Positions 17,963-26,395 are shown, counted from the first letter of the stretch. The stretch: DNA of 64,000 bases from Flavobacterium sp. HSC-32F16 (GCF_024171645.1 NZ_JALKAC010000001.1:558001-622000), one strand, 5' to 3'. Notes: generated from the letters alone by a model not told the origin. Numbers and translations are program-made.

Positions 17963-18832
17963 TTAAATATTTGGGAAATACCGATTAATCATTTCTCTCT
18001 GCTGAGAACTATTCACTTTAATATATTTTTCCGTAGTTCCTGGCCATTTATGTCCTGCCAGTTCCTGCGTCCTTTCAAGTGCAATATTTTTCTCGTTAAG
18101 CCAATTACAGATCACACTCATTCTTATGGTCTGCGGATTGAGTTTTCGATCAGGAAATAAAACCCTGAGCGGATCAATCATTCCATGAATACCCCCCACT
18201 GTGATAGGCTTGCCAAGTTTGGTAATAATTAGTTTTTCTGTTTTACAGCGAAGTATTTCCAATCGGGTTTCCTGCAAGTAATTGAAAAACAAAATCATCT
18301 GTCTGGGGACTAAATTCATTGTTCTTTTATTAAGATTGATAGAGGCTTTGATGTATATCGTTCCATTATCCAAGTCAACGTCTTTAACATTAAGCCTTAT
18401 AATTTCATCACTTGTAAGTCCCTGATATATAAGAAGTGATAATAAAACATTATTCCTCACGTCTAAATGCTTGTAACGGTTTTCACGCTCCAAGAGCAGT
18501 TGCAGTTCTGAACTGCTGAAAAGATCCTGAACCTGTATCGCCTGATTGCTGTTTACTTTAATATTCAGGCGTTTGCATGGATGGTCATTTCTGTAACCGC
18601 TCATGACCAGATAATCATAATATTTTTTGATTGCTGATAGAATAACAACACGATATTTACTATTAGAGTTCTTTTTGCTGATTTCGTCCATATACTCCAC
18701 GATATTTACGTATTTATATCGCTTGGCTTTTGGATTTAATTTTAAAAAATGATTGATCGCAAACAAATAGCTTGATACGGTCTGTCTGCTGTAATTTTGG
18801 AGCAGGAACTGCTCTAGTGTCTGTTTGGTCAT
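17963..18832 (-). CDS. Tyrosine recombinase-like protein with incomplete active site
   Basis: 289 residues: an N-terminal SAM-like DNA-binding domain (5-85) and a C-terminal catalytic fold. Of the usual R-H-R-H-Y set, the first arginine position reads GLTSDE (T140 instead of R) and the HxxR box reads PQTIRMS (R237 present, histidine absent); H261 in AGHKW and Y270 in TEKYI remain. It lies 9 bp downstream of a complete recombinase on the same strand, so the two probably act as a pair in which this one is a helper or a regulatory, non-cleaving partner. It is the last gene before the tracrRNA terminator and marks one side of the mobilizable element. Confidence 0.8.
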   Translation of the reverse strand: MTKQTLEQFLLQNYSRQTVSSYLFAINHFLKLNPKAKRYKYVNIVEYMDEISKKNSNSKYRVVILSAIKKYYDYLVMSGYRNDHPCKRLNIKVNSNQAIQVQDLFSSSELQLLLERENRYKHLDVRNNVLLSLLIYQGLTSDEIIRLNVKDVDLDNGTIYIKASINLNKRTMNLVPRQMILFFNYLQETRLEILRCKTEKLIITKLGKPITVGGIHGMIDPLRVLFPDRKLNPQTIRMSVICNWLNEKNIALERTQELAGHKWPGTTEKYIKVNSSQQREMINRYFPNI

Positions 18833-18841
18833 AGCGATTAT

Positions 18842-19759
18842 TTAAAAGTTTACGATCGGTTTTCGTTTCTTGTTTTTGATAGCGTAGATATAGGTTGTGT
18901 TAATATCAGAATGCCCTAGAAACCTTCTAATAAAATCAATTCCTGCATTATTCTCCGCCAGATGATTTGCAATGCTGTGTCTCAGGCAATGGAGCGTAAT
19001 ATCTTTTTTTATCAGTTCAAAGTCTTTTGTCTGCTCAACCATTTTTTTTAAGATATCATTCAGATTTTCCCCTGTACTTCGTCTGCCTTTGGAATTAATA
19101 AAAAAGGCTTCTTCTATCTGGCTTTTCCCTGCAAGCCTTTGACTGCGCTCTTCCTGTATGTACTTTCTTAAGTACCCCATAACCGTATCGCTCATGGGAA
19201 CTTCACGCCTTTTGCTGTTTTTTCCGCTTCTAACAACAACCATTCCTGTTGCCAGTTTTACATCTTTTAAATCCAGCGCACTGATTTCAGAACGTCTAAG
19301 CCCGCATCCATAAGCAATAGAGAGCAGAGCCCGTTCCAATTCATTTTCTGCATGTTTGTAAACCGCTTTTATTTCGTCAACACTGAGCGAGTTTCTTGAA
19401 TTTTGAGTACCTCCATCATAACTTGGAATATAATACCCGTTTTCAATTTCCTTGTTTTCCATTAGGTTCGTTAGAAATAATCCCTGCACAAAAAGATGAA
19501 ACTTGATGCTTTTCTGTGAAAGTGTACCCTCACCTCTAAGTTTTGGTCTTGCAATTAAATACTCAAAATATTTAATTGATTCTTTAGTAGACAGCTCCTG
19601 AATATTATTAATTCCGGATTCTTCCAGCCAGAGCAGGAATTCTATCAAGGTATTTTGGTACATTCTGCTGTTCCCTGTTTTATAATTCCTAACTTTTATA
19701 AAACTGTCAAAGGAATCCAGGAGCCTTCGAAATTCTTTATTTTCTATCTTGTTTTTCAT
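18842..19759 (-). CDS. Tyrosine recombinase / integrase
   Basis: 305 residues with a full active site: R155 (GCGLRRSEIS), H257 and R260 (LHCLRHS), H283 (LGHSD) and Y292 (NTTYIYA). The N-terminal 1-110 is the core-binding domain. Enzymes of this family cut and rejoin DNA through a 3'-phosphotyrosine link and move integrative elements or resolve dimers. It is followed closely by the degenerate partner at 17963-18832 and preceded by a 177-bp gap containing GCGTTCC repeats, which may be its binding or attachment region. It is the likely integrase of the mobilizable element. Confidence 0.88.
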   Translation of the reverse strand: MKNKIENKEFRRLLDSFDSFIKVRNYKTGNSRMYQNTLIEFLLWLEESGINNIQELSTKESIKYFEYLIARPKLRGEGTLSQKSIKFHLFVQGLFLTNLMENKEIENGYYIPSYDGGTQNSRNSLSVDEIKAVYKHAENELERALLSIAYGCGLRRSEISALDLKDVKLATGMVVVRSGKNSKRREVPMSDTVMGYLRKYIQEERSQRLAGKSQIEEAFFINSKGRRSTGENLNDILKKMVEQTKDFELIKKDITLHCLRHSIANHLAENNAGIDFIRRFLGHSDINTTYIYAIKNKKRKPIVNF

Positions 19760-19812
19760 TGTTTTTTGAGGTTAAGTTATAATACTTCAAAGTCGTCGCT
19801 TGCGCACTCCGT

Positions 19813-19888
19813 GGAACACGGAACACCAGTATCGTATGCTCAGTAAACATTTATGCTCACGCGTTCCGCTGGCGTTCCGTAGCGTTCC
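19813..19888. repeat. Iteron-like GCGTTCC / GGAACAC repeats
   Basis: Three direct copies of GCGTTCC (19861, 19872 and 19882, spaced 11 and 10 bp) face two adjacent copies of GGAACAC (19813 and 19820). Spacing near one helical turn suggests protein binding on one face. It sits between the primase-helicase and the integrase; a replication origin or integrase arm sites are the two readings I consider. Confidence 0.45.
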
Positions 19889-19936
19889 ATTTTTTACTTT
19901 TCTTGTGCTTTTTTTTCATTTTTTGTATTTTTCATC

Positions 19937-21607
19937 TTAAAACTTTTCCAATTGGCTATTCAGTTCTTTCTTAATCTTGCTTTTAAGTTTTTCCATATTA
20001 TCCCAGTAACTTATTACATATTTAAAACCCTTGTTTACCGAGCCTTCAATTGCCTGTATGTATTCGAGTTCCTGTAATAACTGCATGTACCTAAAAGCCG
20101 AAGTTTTACTGATGTTTAATTTCTGACGCATTTCCCTATTGGTAAACCGGTGTGTCGATCCGTTCTTCTGGCTTTTGACATAGCCTTTGAGATTCTCAAA
20201 AAACTGTCGTGTACTCTTATCAAGTTCATCCACTTTGATAATGATCGAGCTGAAGAAAATATCAACGGCAGATTTCACGTCTTCTTTGGTGGCTATAAGT
20301 CTGCCTTTGCTGTCGGTTTTTCTTTGGTACTGGTGCAGGATCGTAATTTGTGAAACAAAATTTTGAAACTGGCTGTTTAGTCTTCTGAGCATCTTGGCTT
20401 CAAGGGGAAGTATAAGTTTATCAGCAAAGGGATTAATCACTTCATAGGATTTTAGCACACGCATGGCATTTCTAAGCAACTGTGTTGCCTGAACCTCGTT
20501 TTCGTTGTTTCCTTTTCCTGCAATTTTTTTGTTTTGGATGGATATTATCCTTATGGTCTGTGCCTGGCTTTCATCTACACCCAAGATTACAGAACGGCTC
20601 ATATTGTCATAATAAACTTCCGCTTTGGTTGTCGTGGTCATGCTGGCAAAGTGTGCCCGTACTTGCTTGATCCTTCCCCTGTTATTTCCAAAAATATCTT
20701 TGACCACAGTGGAGCTTGTCAGGAATTTGGCTGACTGCATTTCACGAAAGGCATATTGCGCTTCTTCGTCCAGACCATCAAAATCCTGAATCACAATTAA
20801 TTTATTGATAAGCTCTTTATCCCTGTAATGATATAGGGATTTACTTGTAATACGGGTCATGTTCATCACATCTTCCTGAGGCATGCACTGGGCAATCCCG
20901 TTAATCAGATGGCTTTTTCCTTCACCACTTGATCCCTGAACAATGGCATGCATCAGATAAGGCATTTTGTAACTCGAAGCAAGTATGAAAAGAACCATTC
21001 TGTTTTGTTCTTCCCCTACAATTCCGTTCTGTTCCAACAGCTTGTCTATATTTTCCAGCAATTGGGGTTTTGAAAGAAATTCGACCGCTTTTTCATGTGC
21101 CTGTGGTGTAAGTTCTTTTTCGGAGTATCGATCCGTAACGGGGTTTATTTCCGCATCAAAGAGTGCTTCCCGATGCTGTTCCAATAAATCCGTTAACTGT
21201 AAAAAGTCTGTTTCCAATTCCTGAAAATCAAAACCCTGCTTTTCGGAGAGTTCCCCGCACTGGCTCTGCACACTGCCAAAATCAAAAAGGTCAACTTTCA
21301 GCCTGTGTTTCTTTTGTGTAGTATGTGCCACAATCTGAAGCGATACCCTGAGGTTGCCCAAATCCATGGGCAGGTTGCCTACGACATAAAACACTCCAGC
21401 TACACCTGTATAGCTGATTTTGTAGCCATTTACAATCTGTAATACGTTGTCCGTTTTTTCTGTTTTTGCATTTTTTAAAAGATTCAATATTCCGTCCGTT
21501 CCATAATCGACCCACATGTCATTTAGACTATGCCCCTCGGGAAGTTCTACTATTGAGAGAGGCATATCGGGTCTGATCTCCTGCATTTGTAATCTGATCT
21601 TTTCCAT
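19937..21607 (-). CDS. Primase-helicase, C-terminal part (split by frameshift)
   Basis: 556 residues. The first 35 look like the end of a TOPRIM domain (MEKIRLQMQE...VELPEGHSLNDMW), the missing continuation of the frame at 21612-22193. Then come an uncharacterised segment and a P-loop ATPase with Walker A GSSGEGKS at 225-232 and a probable Walker B in LIVIQDFDGLDE, and a C-terminal winged-helix-like region (RFTNREMRQKLNISKTSAFRYMQLL). This arrangement fits the replicative primase-helicases of Bacteroidota integrative elements, which start element replication after excision. The ATPase looks intact; primase activity would need the upstream half. Confidence 0.75.
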   Translation of the reverse strand: MEKIRLQMQEIRPDMPLSIVELPEGHSLNDMWVDYGTDGILNLLKNAKTEKTDNVLQIVNGYKISYTGVAGVFYVVGNLPMDLGNLRVSLQIVAHTTQKKHRLKVDLFDFGSVQSQCGELSEKQGFDFQELETDFLQLTDLLEQHREALFDAEINPVTDRYSEKELTPQAHEKAVEFLSKPQLLENIDKLLEQNGIVGEEQNRMVLFILASSYKMPYLMHAIVQGSSGEGKSHLINGIAQCMPQEDVMNMTRITSKSLYHYRDKELINKLIVIQDFDGLDEEAQYAFREMQSAKFLTSSTVVKDIFGNNRGRIKQVRAHFASMTTTTKAEVYYDNMSRSVILGVDESQAQTIRIISIQNKKIAGKGNNENEVQATQLLRNAMRVLKSYEVINPFADKLILPLEAKMLRRLNSQFQNFVSQITILHQYQRKTDSKGRLIATKEDVKSAVDIFFSSIIIKVDELDKSTRQFFENLKGYVKSQKNGSTHRFTNREMRQKLNISKTSAFRYMQLLQELEYIQAIEGSVNKGFKYVISYWDNMEKLKSKIKKELNSQLEKF

Positions 21608-21611
21608 TTTC

Positions 21612-22193
21612 TCATCGCTTAAAGATTATTATTACTTCTAATTCATATAATGATTTGATAATTTCTAAATGCTGTTCCAGCAGTTCCCCATCATGCAGGG
21701 CAATAACCGCTTCCCTTTGATCCAGTACCTTACTCTGTATTAAACTGGCGCAGTCAATAACAGTCGGTGCTAAGTATAATTTCTTGGTAAGGGGATGCGG
21801 ATAAGCGGGGTAGATTCCTTCGCTGTTCAGGTATTCCTGTTTCTGCTCCTCCAGATCAAAACGCAGGGCATAATAATTCACTATGCTGTTGTCCTGATTA
21901 AGAAGGGGAAAAATAAGTCCGTACCGTCCAAATACAGTATATGCAGTAAAGGAATCATCACGGACTCCCGCATCGCTTTTGGTAATTACGCCCAGTTTTT
22001 CAAACTCGTCTTTGGATTTAAGGGTTTTGCGGTGATGGAACTGACCTGAATTAAAACCGATCCGAAGATCTGAATATTCCAGTCCGATACTCTTAAGGTA
22101 TTGTTTGGGCTTTATTGCTTTTGCACTTCGAATACCCGTTTCAAAAGACCGGAATAGTGTTTCTAAAGTTTCCATAAATTTAATGCTTTCCAT
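21612..22193 (-). pseudogene. Primase, N-terminal part (split by frameshift)
   Basis: 193 residues: a region after a probable MESIKFMETL start, then strands leading into a TOPRIM-like segment (VIDCASLIQSK...AVIALHDGELLEQHLEIIKSLYELEVIII). It stops at a TGA (21612) exactly where the TOPRIM aspartate strand should continue. In the frame shifted by one base the text reads LSDEKMEKIRLQMQ and runs on into 19937-21607. A single-base indel near 21620 would restore a protein of about 750 residues. No zinc-binding CHC2 motif is seen, and the catalytic glutamate expected before VIDCASL is not obvious. Programmed frameshifting is possible, but no standard slippery site is present. Confidence 0.65.
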
Positions 22194-22663
22194 TATTTCG
22201 GAGATAAGGCGACCGAAGCCGTTTGGCAGTACTGTATTATATCAAAGAAGGATTAAAGTCTTCCTGTAAATATAAATAGGTGTTTTTGAAGTTATTGCGG
22301 TATGAGCACTGCCGGCACTATTTGTCTTTTAAAGTCATAATGTTCAAGACAATTTGTTTTTCAGATCTGAGTATAACCCAGCAGGCTTTCAGATAAGGTA
22401 TAAATTAAATCAATATGAGTCCCCAACAGCGGACTTTCATAATTCAGGAAAACTGCATGGCGGAGGTCTGATGGGATAAAGTAAAGAGGTGATGTGAAAC
22501 ATAACTGCGAAATTGCATTTGTGTAATAGCTGGCAATTAAAAAAATCACAAGAATGTATCCTATCAATTCTTTATATACGGTACATTGAAAATCGTGTTT
22601 CATACATTTGGCATGAATCAATACTAGTGCAAACCTATTGCTCTTGGAATTTTCGTTGTCATA
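22194..22663. other. Non-coding gap between mobC and primase
   Basis: No convincing gene. An 86-codon frame at 22361-22621 has no family resemblance and atypical composition. The relaxase gene normally found next to mobC in such elements is not here. Confidence 0.5.
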
Positions 22664-23101
22664 TCAAGAATCTTTTTTCAGATACTTTTGTTCAAACTCC
22701 TCTGTGAGCTGTATTATCTTTTTAGATAAAACGGCTAATTCTATTGTCCGCTTTTCGAGTTTGTACAGATATGCCGAAGCTTTCTTTTCAGAAAATTTTT
22801 GATATAGAATCTTCACAACCTGATTGTAATTAACCCCAACAGCCCTAAACTGGCTGTAAAAAGAGGTCAGGCGCATATAATAATCCATTGTTGCTTTATC
22901 AATCTTTACAGTTTTGATCCCTTTTTGAAAAACACACGCTGTAATAAAGTGCGCCATTACATGCATTCCTGATGTTTCAAAAAGTGTCAGAAAACGGGCG
23001 TTTTCTTCCGCGTTTAGACTGATGGAATAGCGGTGGACAGCGGGATCTATTTTGGAAGGTCTTCCTCCTTTATTCGGGTTCTTTTTTTCTTCATTTTCCA
23101 T
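22664..23101 (-). CDS. MobC-like relaxosome accessory protein
   Basis: 145 residues. A basic N-terminus (KKNPNKGGRPSKIDPAVHRYSISLNAEEN, about 7-35) reads like a ribbon-helix-helix DNA-binding start, and the middle contains FRAVGVNYNQVVKILYQKF, the hallmark of Bacteroidota MobA/MobC accessory proteins (x-G-x-N-x-NQ). These help a relaxase open the origin of transfer. No relaxase follows within the window, so the element can no longer mobilise by itself unless a relaxase acts in trans. oriT, if kept, should lie upstream in 23102-23269, but I could not identify it. Confidence 0.75.
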   Translation of the reverse strand: MENEEKKNPNKGGRPSKIDPAVHRYSISLNAEENARFLTLFETSGMHVMAHFITACVFQKGIKTVKIDKATMDYYMRLTSFYSQFRAVGVNYNQVVKILYQKFSEKKASAYLYKLEKRTIELAVLSKKIIQLTEEFEQKYLKKDS

Positions 23102-23269
23102 GGTTTCAATTACTCATAGTTATTTAAAAACCAATATATTTTATTATCAAAAGTGATATTAAAATGTGGCAGTATTTGGAGGTATTTGGCTTACTATTTC
23201 TTGAGGAAAACGACGGATTTTCACCCGTAAATCATTGCATAGCCTACTGAAAATCATTAAATTTATAGT

Positions 23270-23587
23270 ATGAAAAAGACAAAAAAACATAAAGAAATTC
23301 CTAATCTTGATCCTAAATTTTTTTGGGAATTTATATTTGATAAAATTAATTGGGAGCGTTCGTATAAAATGGTAATTGCCCGCATCATAGAGCGTGGAGG
23401 TCAGGATGAAATTGATGAAATCGTGCGTTTTTATGGTCGTGAAAAAGTGATTACAGCTGTCCGTGATGAGATTTACTTTCTTCCCAACTATGCCATTGAA
23501 GATGCCCTTAAATTCTTTCCCGAACTTAAAAAGGAAGAAATATACTGCTACCTCAACCGCAAGGACAAACCCTACGACTGGATTTAG
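23270..23587 (+). CDS. DUF6922-like small protein
   Basis: 105 residues, lysine-rich start, then FWEFIFDKINWERSYKMVIARIIERGG, IDEIVRFYGREKVITAVRDEIYFLPNYAIEDALKFFP and a C-terminal CYLNRKDKPYDWI. I recognise the pattern of the Bacteroidota family of small proteins (FW...ERG...I..FYG...CY) often found beside nucleotidyltransferase-type antitoxin genes. No such partner is adjacent here: it diverges from mobC and is followed by about 900 bp without genes. Function unknown; it is possibly an orphaned toxin-antitoxin component. Confidence 0.6.
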   Translation: MKKTKKHKEIPNLDPKFFWEFIFDKINWERSYKMVIARIIERGGQDEIDEIVRFYGREKVITAVRDEIYFLPNYAIEDALKFFPELKKEEIYCYLNRKDKPYDWI

Positions 23588-23999
23588 TTTTAATCTGAAA
23601 AATAGTAGCAAAGACAAGGATCTGTGCTTATTTTTATTTATTAAACTCTACTTGTTTAACTTTATTTATATTCTGCCCAAAAAAATAATAAAAAGAAAAC
23701 CAAGGTAGGACGTGCTGGATCAGCCTGTTCAAAAGACTACGGCATAATGTTTTGCTCGTCCCTCACAAACCACCCTTCGGGACTTATTCCGTTTCCTTTT
23801 GTTCTGTCTGCATCCCGTCCTTTATCATTGCTTTCTTTTTCTTTTTTCCGTTTCTTTGGAAATATATTTTTATTGGTACTTGTGCAGGCTCAATTATCTG
23901 TTCAACGTTTGCCTGAAATAAAATCGCAAAGTTTCCGGAAAAACCATAAAAGCATTTTTACATTTTTATGCTTTTAAAAACACTTATACAAATAAGTAA
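23588..23999. other. Gene-poor segment
   Basis: No gene I can support. CT-rich stretches give only a frame without family resemblance. ACGGCATAATGTTTTGCTCG near 23738-23757 lies in a GC-richer patch and could be a transfer or attachment site, but there is no supporting symmetry. Confidence 0.4.
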
Positions 24000-24111
24000 A
24001 TGCTTGCAGGCTTGTACACATGCATGCCAGCTTTCTTGCATGCCAACATACTTGCCTGCTTACATTCCTGCATACTTGAACCCTTGCAGTCCTGCATACT
24101 TGAACCCTTGC
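24000..24111. repeat. Tandem repeats of CTTGCATGC / CCTGCATACTTG type
   Basis: A perfect 21-bp unit beginning CCTGCATACTTGAACC occurs at 24067-24087 and 24091-24111 (24-bp period). It is preceded by degenerate GCATGCCAGCTTTCTTGCATGCC text with the same TTGCATGC words. No coding frame is conserved through it. Confidence 0.65.
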
Positions 24112-24322
24112 TTATAAGTAAGATATATGAGTTAATTATTGCGTTAAGATATCTTCCCACAATCTGCTGGCTTCACCGAAAAAACTGCTATATGATCAGG
24201 CTGTGTTATAAGCCTGCACACTTTGCAGATTTCTAAAATAAATAACCTATTAACCATTACAAAAAAAGGGCATCAAGCCCTTTCATTAAATCTATCTCTA
24301 AAAATATTACCACGAAGGTAAT

Positions 24323-24378
24323 GGCAAGTTGTGTTTTGAGATGCTTGAAATGAATTCAGCATCTCAAAACAACTTGCC
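24323..24378. repeat. Long hairpin at upstream edge of the IS110 element
   Basis: GGCAAGTTGT and TTTGAGATGCT (24323-24345, separated by two extra bases, GT) pair with AGCATCTCAAA and ACAACTTGCC (24358-24378), a 21-bp stem. It ends about 125 bp before the transposase. It could be the palindromic target, a terminator, or part of the IS110 non-coding RNA region. Confidence 0.6.
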
Positions 24379-24503
24379 CTGCGGGGCTGGAAAACGCCTC
24401 CGAAGTCGCTATGTTTGTCAAATGTTCAATAGAAAAGGCATAAGCCTTTATTTGGTTTTATAAATTTGATATAGAATAGTAAATATCAAATAAACAATGA
24501 CTT

Positions 24504-25583
24504 ATGCAAGAACTAATGATCAAAATTAGAGAAAACGAACAAAAAATTTTTGTTGGAATAGACGTACATCTAAAAAGCTGGACTGTGACAATCTTAACAG
24601 AGAATATAGTTCATAAAACCTTTACACAGCCTCCGAGTGCAACTGTTTTAGCGGATTATCTAACAAGAAATTTCCCTGACTGTGAATATTATTCTGCTTA
24701 TGAAGCAGGATTTAGTGGATTTTGGGCACATTACCAATTACTGGAACTAGGAATAAAAAATATTGTCATTAATGCTGCTGATGTTCCAACTTCGCAAAAA
24801 GAACTCTTCCAAAAGAACGACCCCATTGACAGTAGAAAAATTGCAAGAGCCTTAAGAGCGGGACAGCTTAATGCAATTCACGTCTTGAAAATAAAAACTT
24901 TAGAAGACCGTTCTTTGGTGAGAACAAGGGATATGTTAGTAAAGGATCTGGTAAGATTGAAATGCAGGGTTAAAGCTTTTCTTCACTTTTACGGAATAGA
25001 CATGCCCGAACAGTTCAAGAGCCCTTATACACACTGGACTAAACGTTTTATCAAATGGTTAAGGGAAGATGTACAACTATCTTCACCATACGGTATAGAT
25101 TCTTTAGGGTTTCTTGTTTCCGAGGTGGAAAGTCTGCGAAAACTATTGCTTGAGGTAAACAGAAAAATCAGAGATCTAAGCGAAGAAGAACGCTATAGTA
25201 AACAGTTTGGCTTATTGGTAAGTATCCCTGGAATTGGCAGAATTAGCGCAATTACTTTACTAACTCAAATTGAGGATATAGCACGTTTTAAAAATACTGA
25301 CTCTTTTGCTTCTTATATTGGATTAGTTCCCAACTTTTATTCGAGCGGAGAAAAAGAAAGTATAGGACAAATTACATTCAGAGGGCAAAAAATATTGAAA
25401 AGAATACTGGTAGAATGTGCATGGATGACTATCCGGTTTGATCCTGCTCTATCCATATCCTATAATGAATATTGTAGACGGATGCAGCCAAATAAGGCCA
25501 TCATAAGAATTGCACGGAAATTATTAAACAGAATTTATTATGTTTTGAAAAATGAAAAAATATATGCCTGTGGTATTAAGTAA
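24504..25583 (+). CDS. IS110-family (DEDD) transposase
   Basis: 359 residues. The RuvC-like N-terminal domain begins FVGIDVHLKSWTV, with the first acidic residue in GID, a second in YYSAYEAGFSG, and the DPIDSRKIARAL box, matching the DEDD set. The C-terminal Tnp domain has LLVSIPGIGRISAITLLTQI (helix-hairpin-helix) and the SYIGLVPNFYSSGEK...RGQKILKRILVECAW serine region. IS110 enzymes recombine DNA guided by an element-encoded bridge (seeker) RNA. The ATG chosen is the first of the frame. No disruption is visible. Confidence 0.92.
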   Translation: MQELMIKIRENEQKIFVGIDVHLKSWTVTILTENIVHKTFTQPPSATVLADYLTRNFPDCEYYSAYEAGFSGFWAHYQLLELGIKNIVINAADVPTSQKELFQKNDPIDSRKIARALRAGQLNAIHVLKIKTLEDRSLVRTRDMLVKDLVRLKCRVKAFLHFYGIDMPEQFKSPYTHWTKRFIKWLREDVQLSSPYGIDSLGFLVSEVESLRKLLLEVNRKIRDLSEEERYSKQFGLLVSIPGIGRISAITLLTQIEDIARFKNTDSFASYIGLVPNFYSSGEKESIGQITFRGQKILKRILVECAWMTIRFDPALSISYNEYCRRMQPNKAIIRIARKLLNRIYYVLKNEKIYACGIK

Positions 25584-25589
25584 TAAGAG

Positions 25590-25732
25590 CTATAAAAACA
25601 ACAAATATGAGGTGACCGCTTAATCCCCGACTGTAACTAGATTACTATCCGAAGTTTGCGGCCCTCAACTATAAAAATTGAAAAAGCGAAATGTAGCATT
25701 TAATGTCTACTGATAGAAGGTTGTTTTTATAG
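25590..25732 (+). ncRNA. Candidate IS110-associated guide RNA region
   Basis: CTATAAAAACAAC at 25590-25602 and GTTGTTTTTATAG at 25720-25732 are a perfect 13-bp inverted pair enclosing 117 nt that starts right after the transposase stop. Inside, further short pairs are visible (GAGGTGACCGC with GCGGCCCTC-type text; GTAG...CTAC around CATTTAATGT). IS1111-type members of the family encode their guide RNA downstream of the transposase, so this is a reasonable candidate. The inverted pair might instead be only a sub-terminal element end. Confidence 0.45.
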
Positions 25733-25784
25733 TAATTATTTATGAGTGAAAGGTTTTTTTAGCCATTGAGCGATACTTGTAACA

Positions 25785-25812
25785 AATAAAAAAAGAGGAT
25801 GATAAATCATCC
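25785..25812 (-). terminator. Terminator of the leftward HEPN operon
   Basis: On the minus strand GGATGAT and ATCATCC form a 7-bp stem with a two-base core, followed by CTCTTTTTTT. It is about 190 bp beyond the last gene of the operon. Confidence 0.75.
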
Positions 25813-25910
25813 CCTGAAAATATTGTTACAGTGTAACGCAGGAAGCCTATTGCTGACAGGTTGCTCCTCAGCAGAGCCTGTTTCCCCTTCAACTCCCTAA
25901 TACAAAGGAA
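25797..25910 (-). ncRNA. Possible structured RNA in operon 3' region
   Basis: Read on the minus strand, the segment contains nested stems (ACAGG...CCTGT enclosing TGCT-GAGG-AGCA), the near-palindrome GTTACACTGTAAC, and ends in the terminator above. GC content is higher than in the flanks. It could be a 3' UTR structure of the HEPN operon or an independent small RNA. No known family is claimed. Confidence 0.35.
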
Positions 25911-26002
25911 ATTATTTTTTGATGTAAATAAAAATAACTGAAGAAAAACTTTGATTACAACATAGAAGTCGGCGTTTTTTTTTAAAATTATTAACGGAAA
26001 AA

Positions 26003-26344
26003 TCAGTCCGCACTGCTTTTTTTATTCTGCTTTAAATATTTCCTGTGAAGGATGTCCAGTAAATCCCCTTCCTCCAAGGGAATGAGCATTTCAATCACTT
26101 TAAGAAGGCTGTAAACATATCTTTCCGTCTGCTTGTGATTGTTTTCACTTATTTCAATTCCTTCTAAAGCCAGCATTCCTGCTTTGAGCAGATCCATAAT
26201 CATGATAAAAAGATCAGAATATCCGCCAACATTTATGTTGAGATTGTATACGTCTTTTCTTGTTTTTGATGCTGGCTTGAGCATTACAAAATAATGCTCT
26301 GGATTCTCAACCATATCCCTTAATTTGATTTTATTTTTTTCCAT
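26003..26344 (-). CDS. Unrecognised small protein S2 of HEPN operon
   Basis: 113 residues, helical, acidic C-terminal half (EMLIPLEEGDLLDILHRKYLKQNKK). It resembles the 116-residue protein at 27513-27863 in length, in the central (Y,F)xxLxxxxxDLLK segment, in the EML/ALQLLP-like hydrophobic run and in the L..LH..YL.xN ending, so the two are paralogues. No domain is recognised. It is the last of five genes on the strand; a 51-bp gap separates it from the gene before. Small helical partner proteins in HEPN operons are often antitoxins or chaperones, but nothing here proves that. Confidence 0.6.
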   Translation of the reverse strand: MEKNKIKLRDMVENPEHYFVMLKPASKTRKDVYNLNINVGGYSDLFIMIMDLLKAGMLALEGIEISENNHKQTERYVYSLLKVIEMLIPLEEGDLLDILHRKYLKQNKKSSAD

Positions 26345-26395
26345 ATCAATATATTTATTACTTAAAACGAATATGTCTCAAATGATGAAGTAATT

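Noticed and set aside
20150..21224. Plus-strand frames over the primase-helicase
   Set aside because: Antisense shadows of a gene with clear ATPase motifs.
22361..22621. 86-codon frame between mobC and the primase
   Set aside because: No recognisable domain, unlike a relaxase in size and motifs, and poor start context.
23159..23617. 152-codon minus-strand frame
   Set aside because: Antisense of the DUF6922-like gene, which has the better family match.
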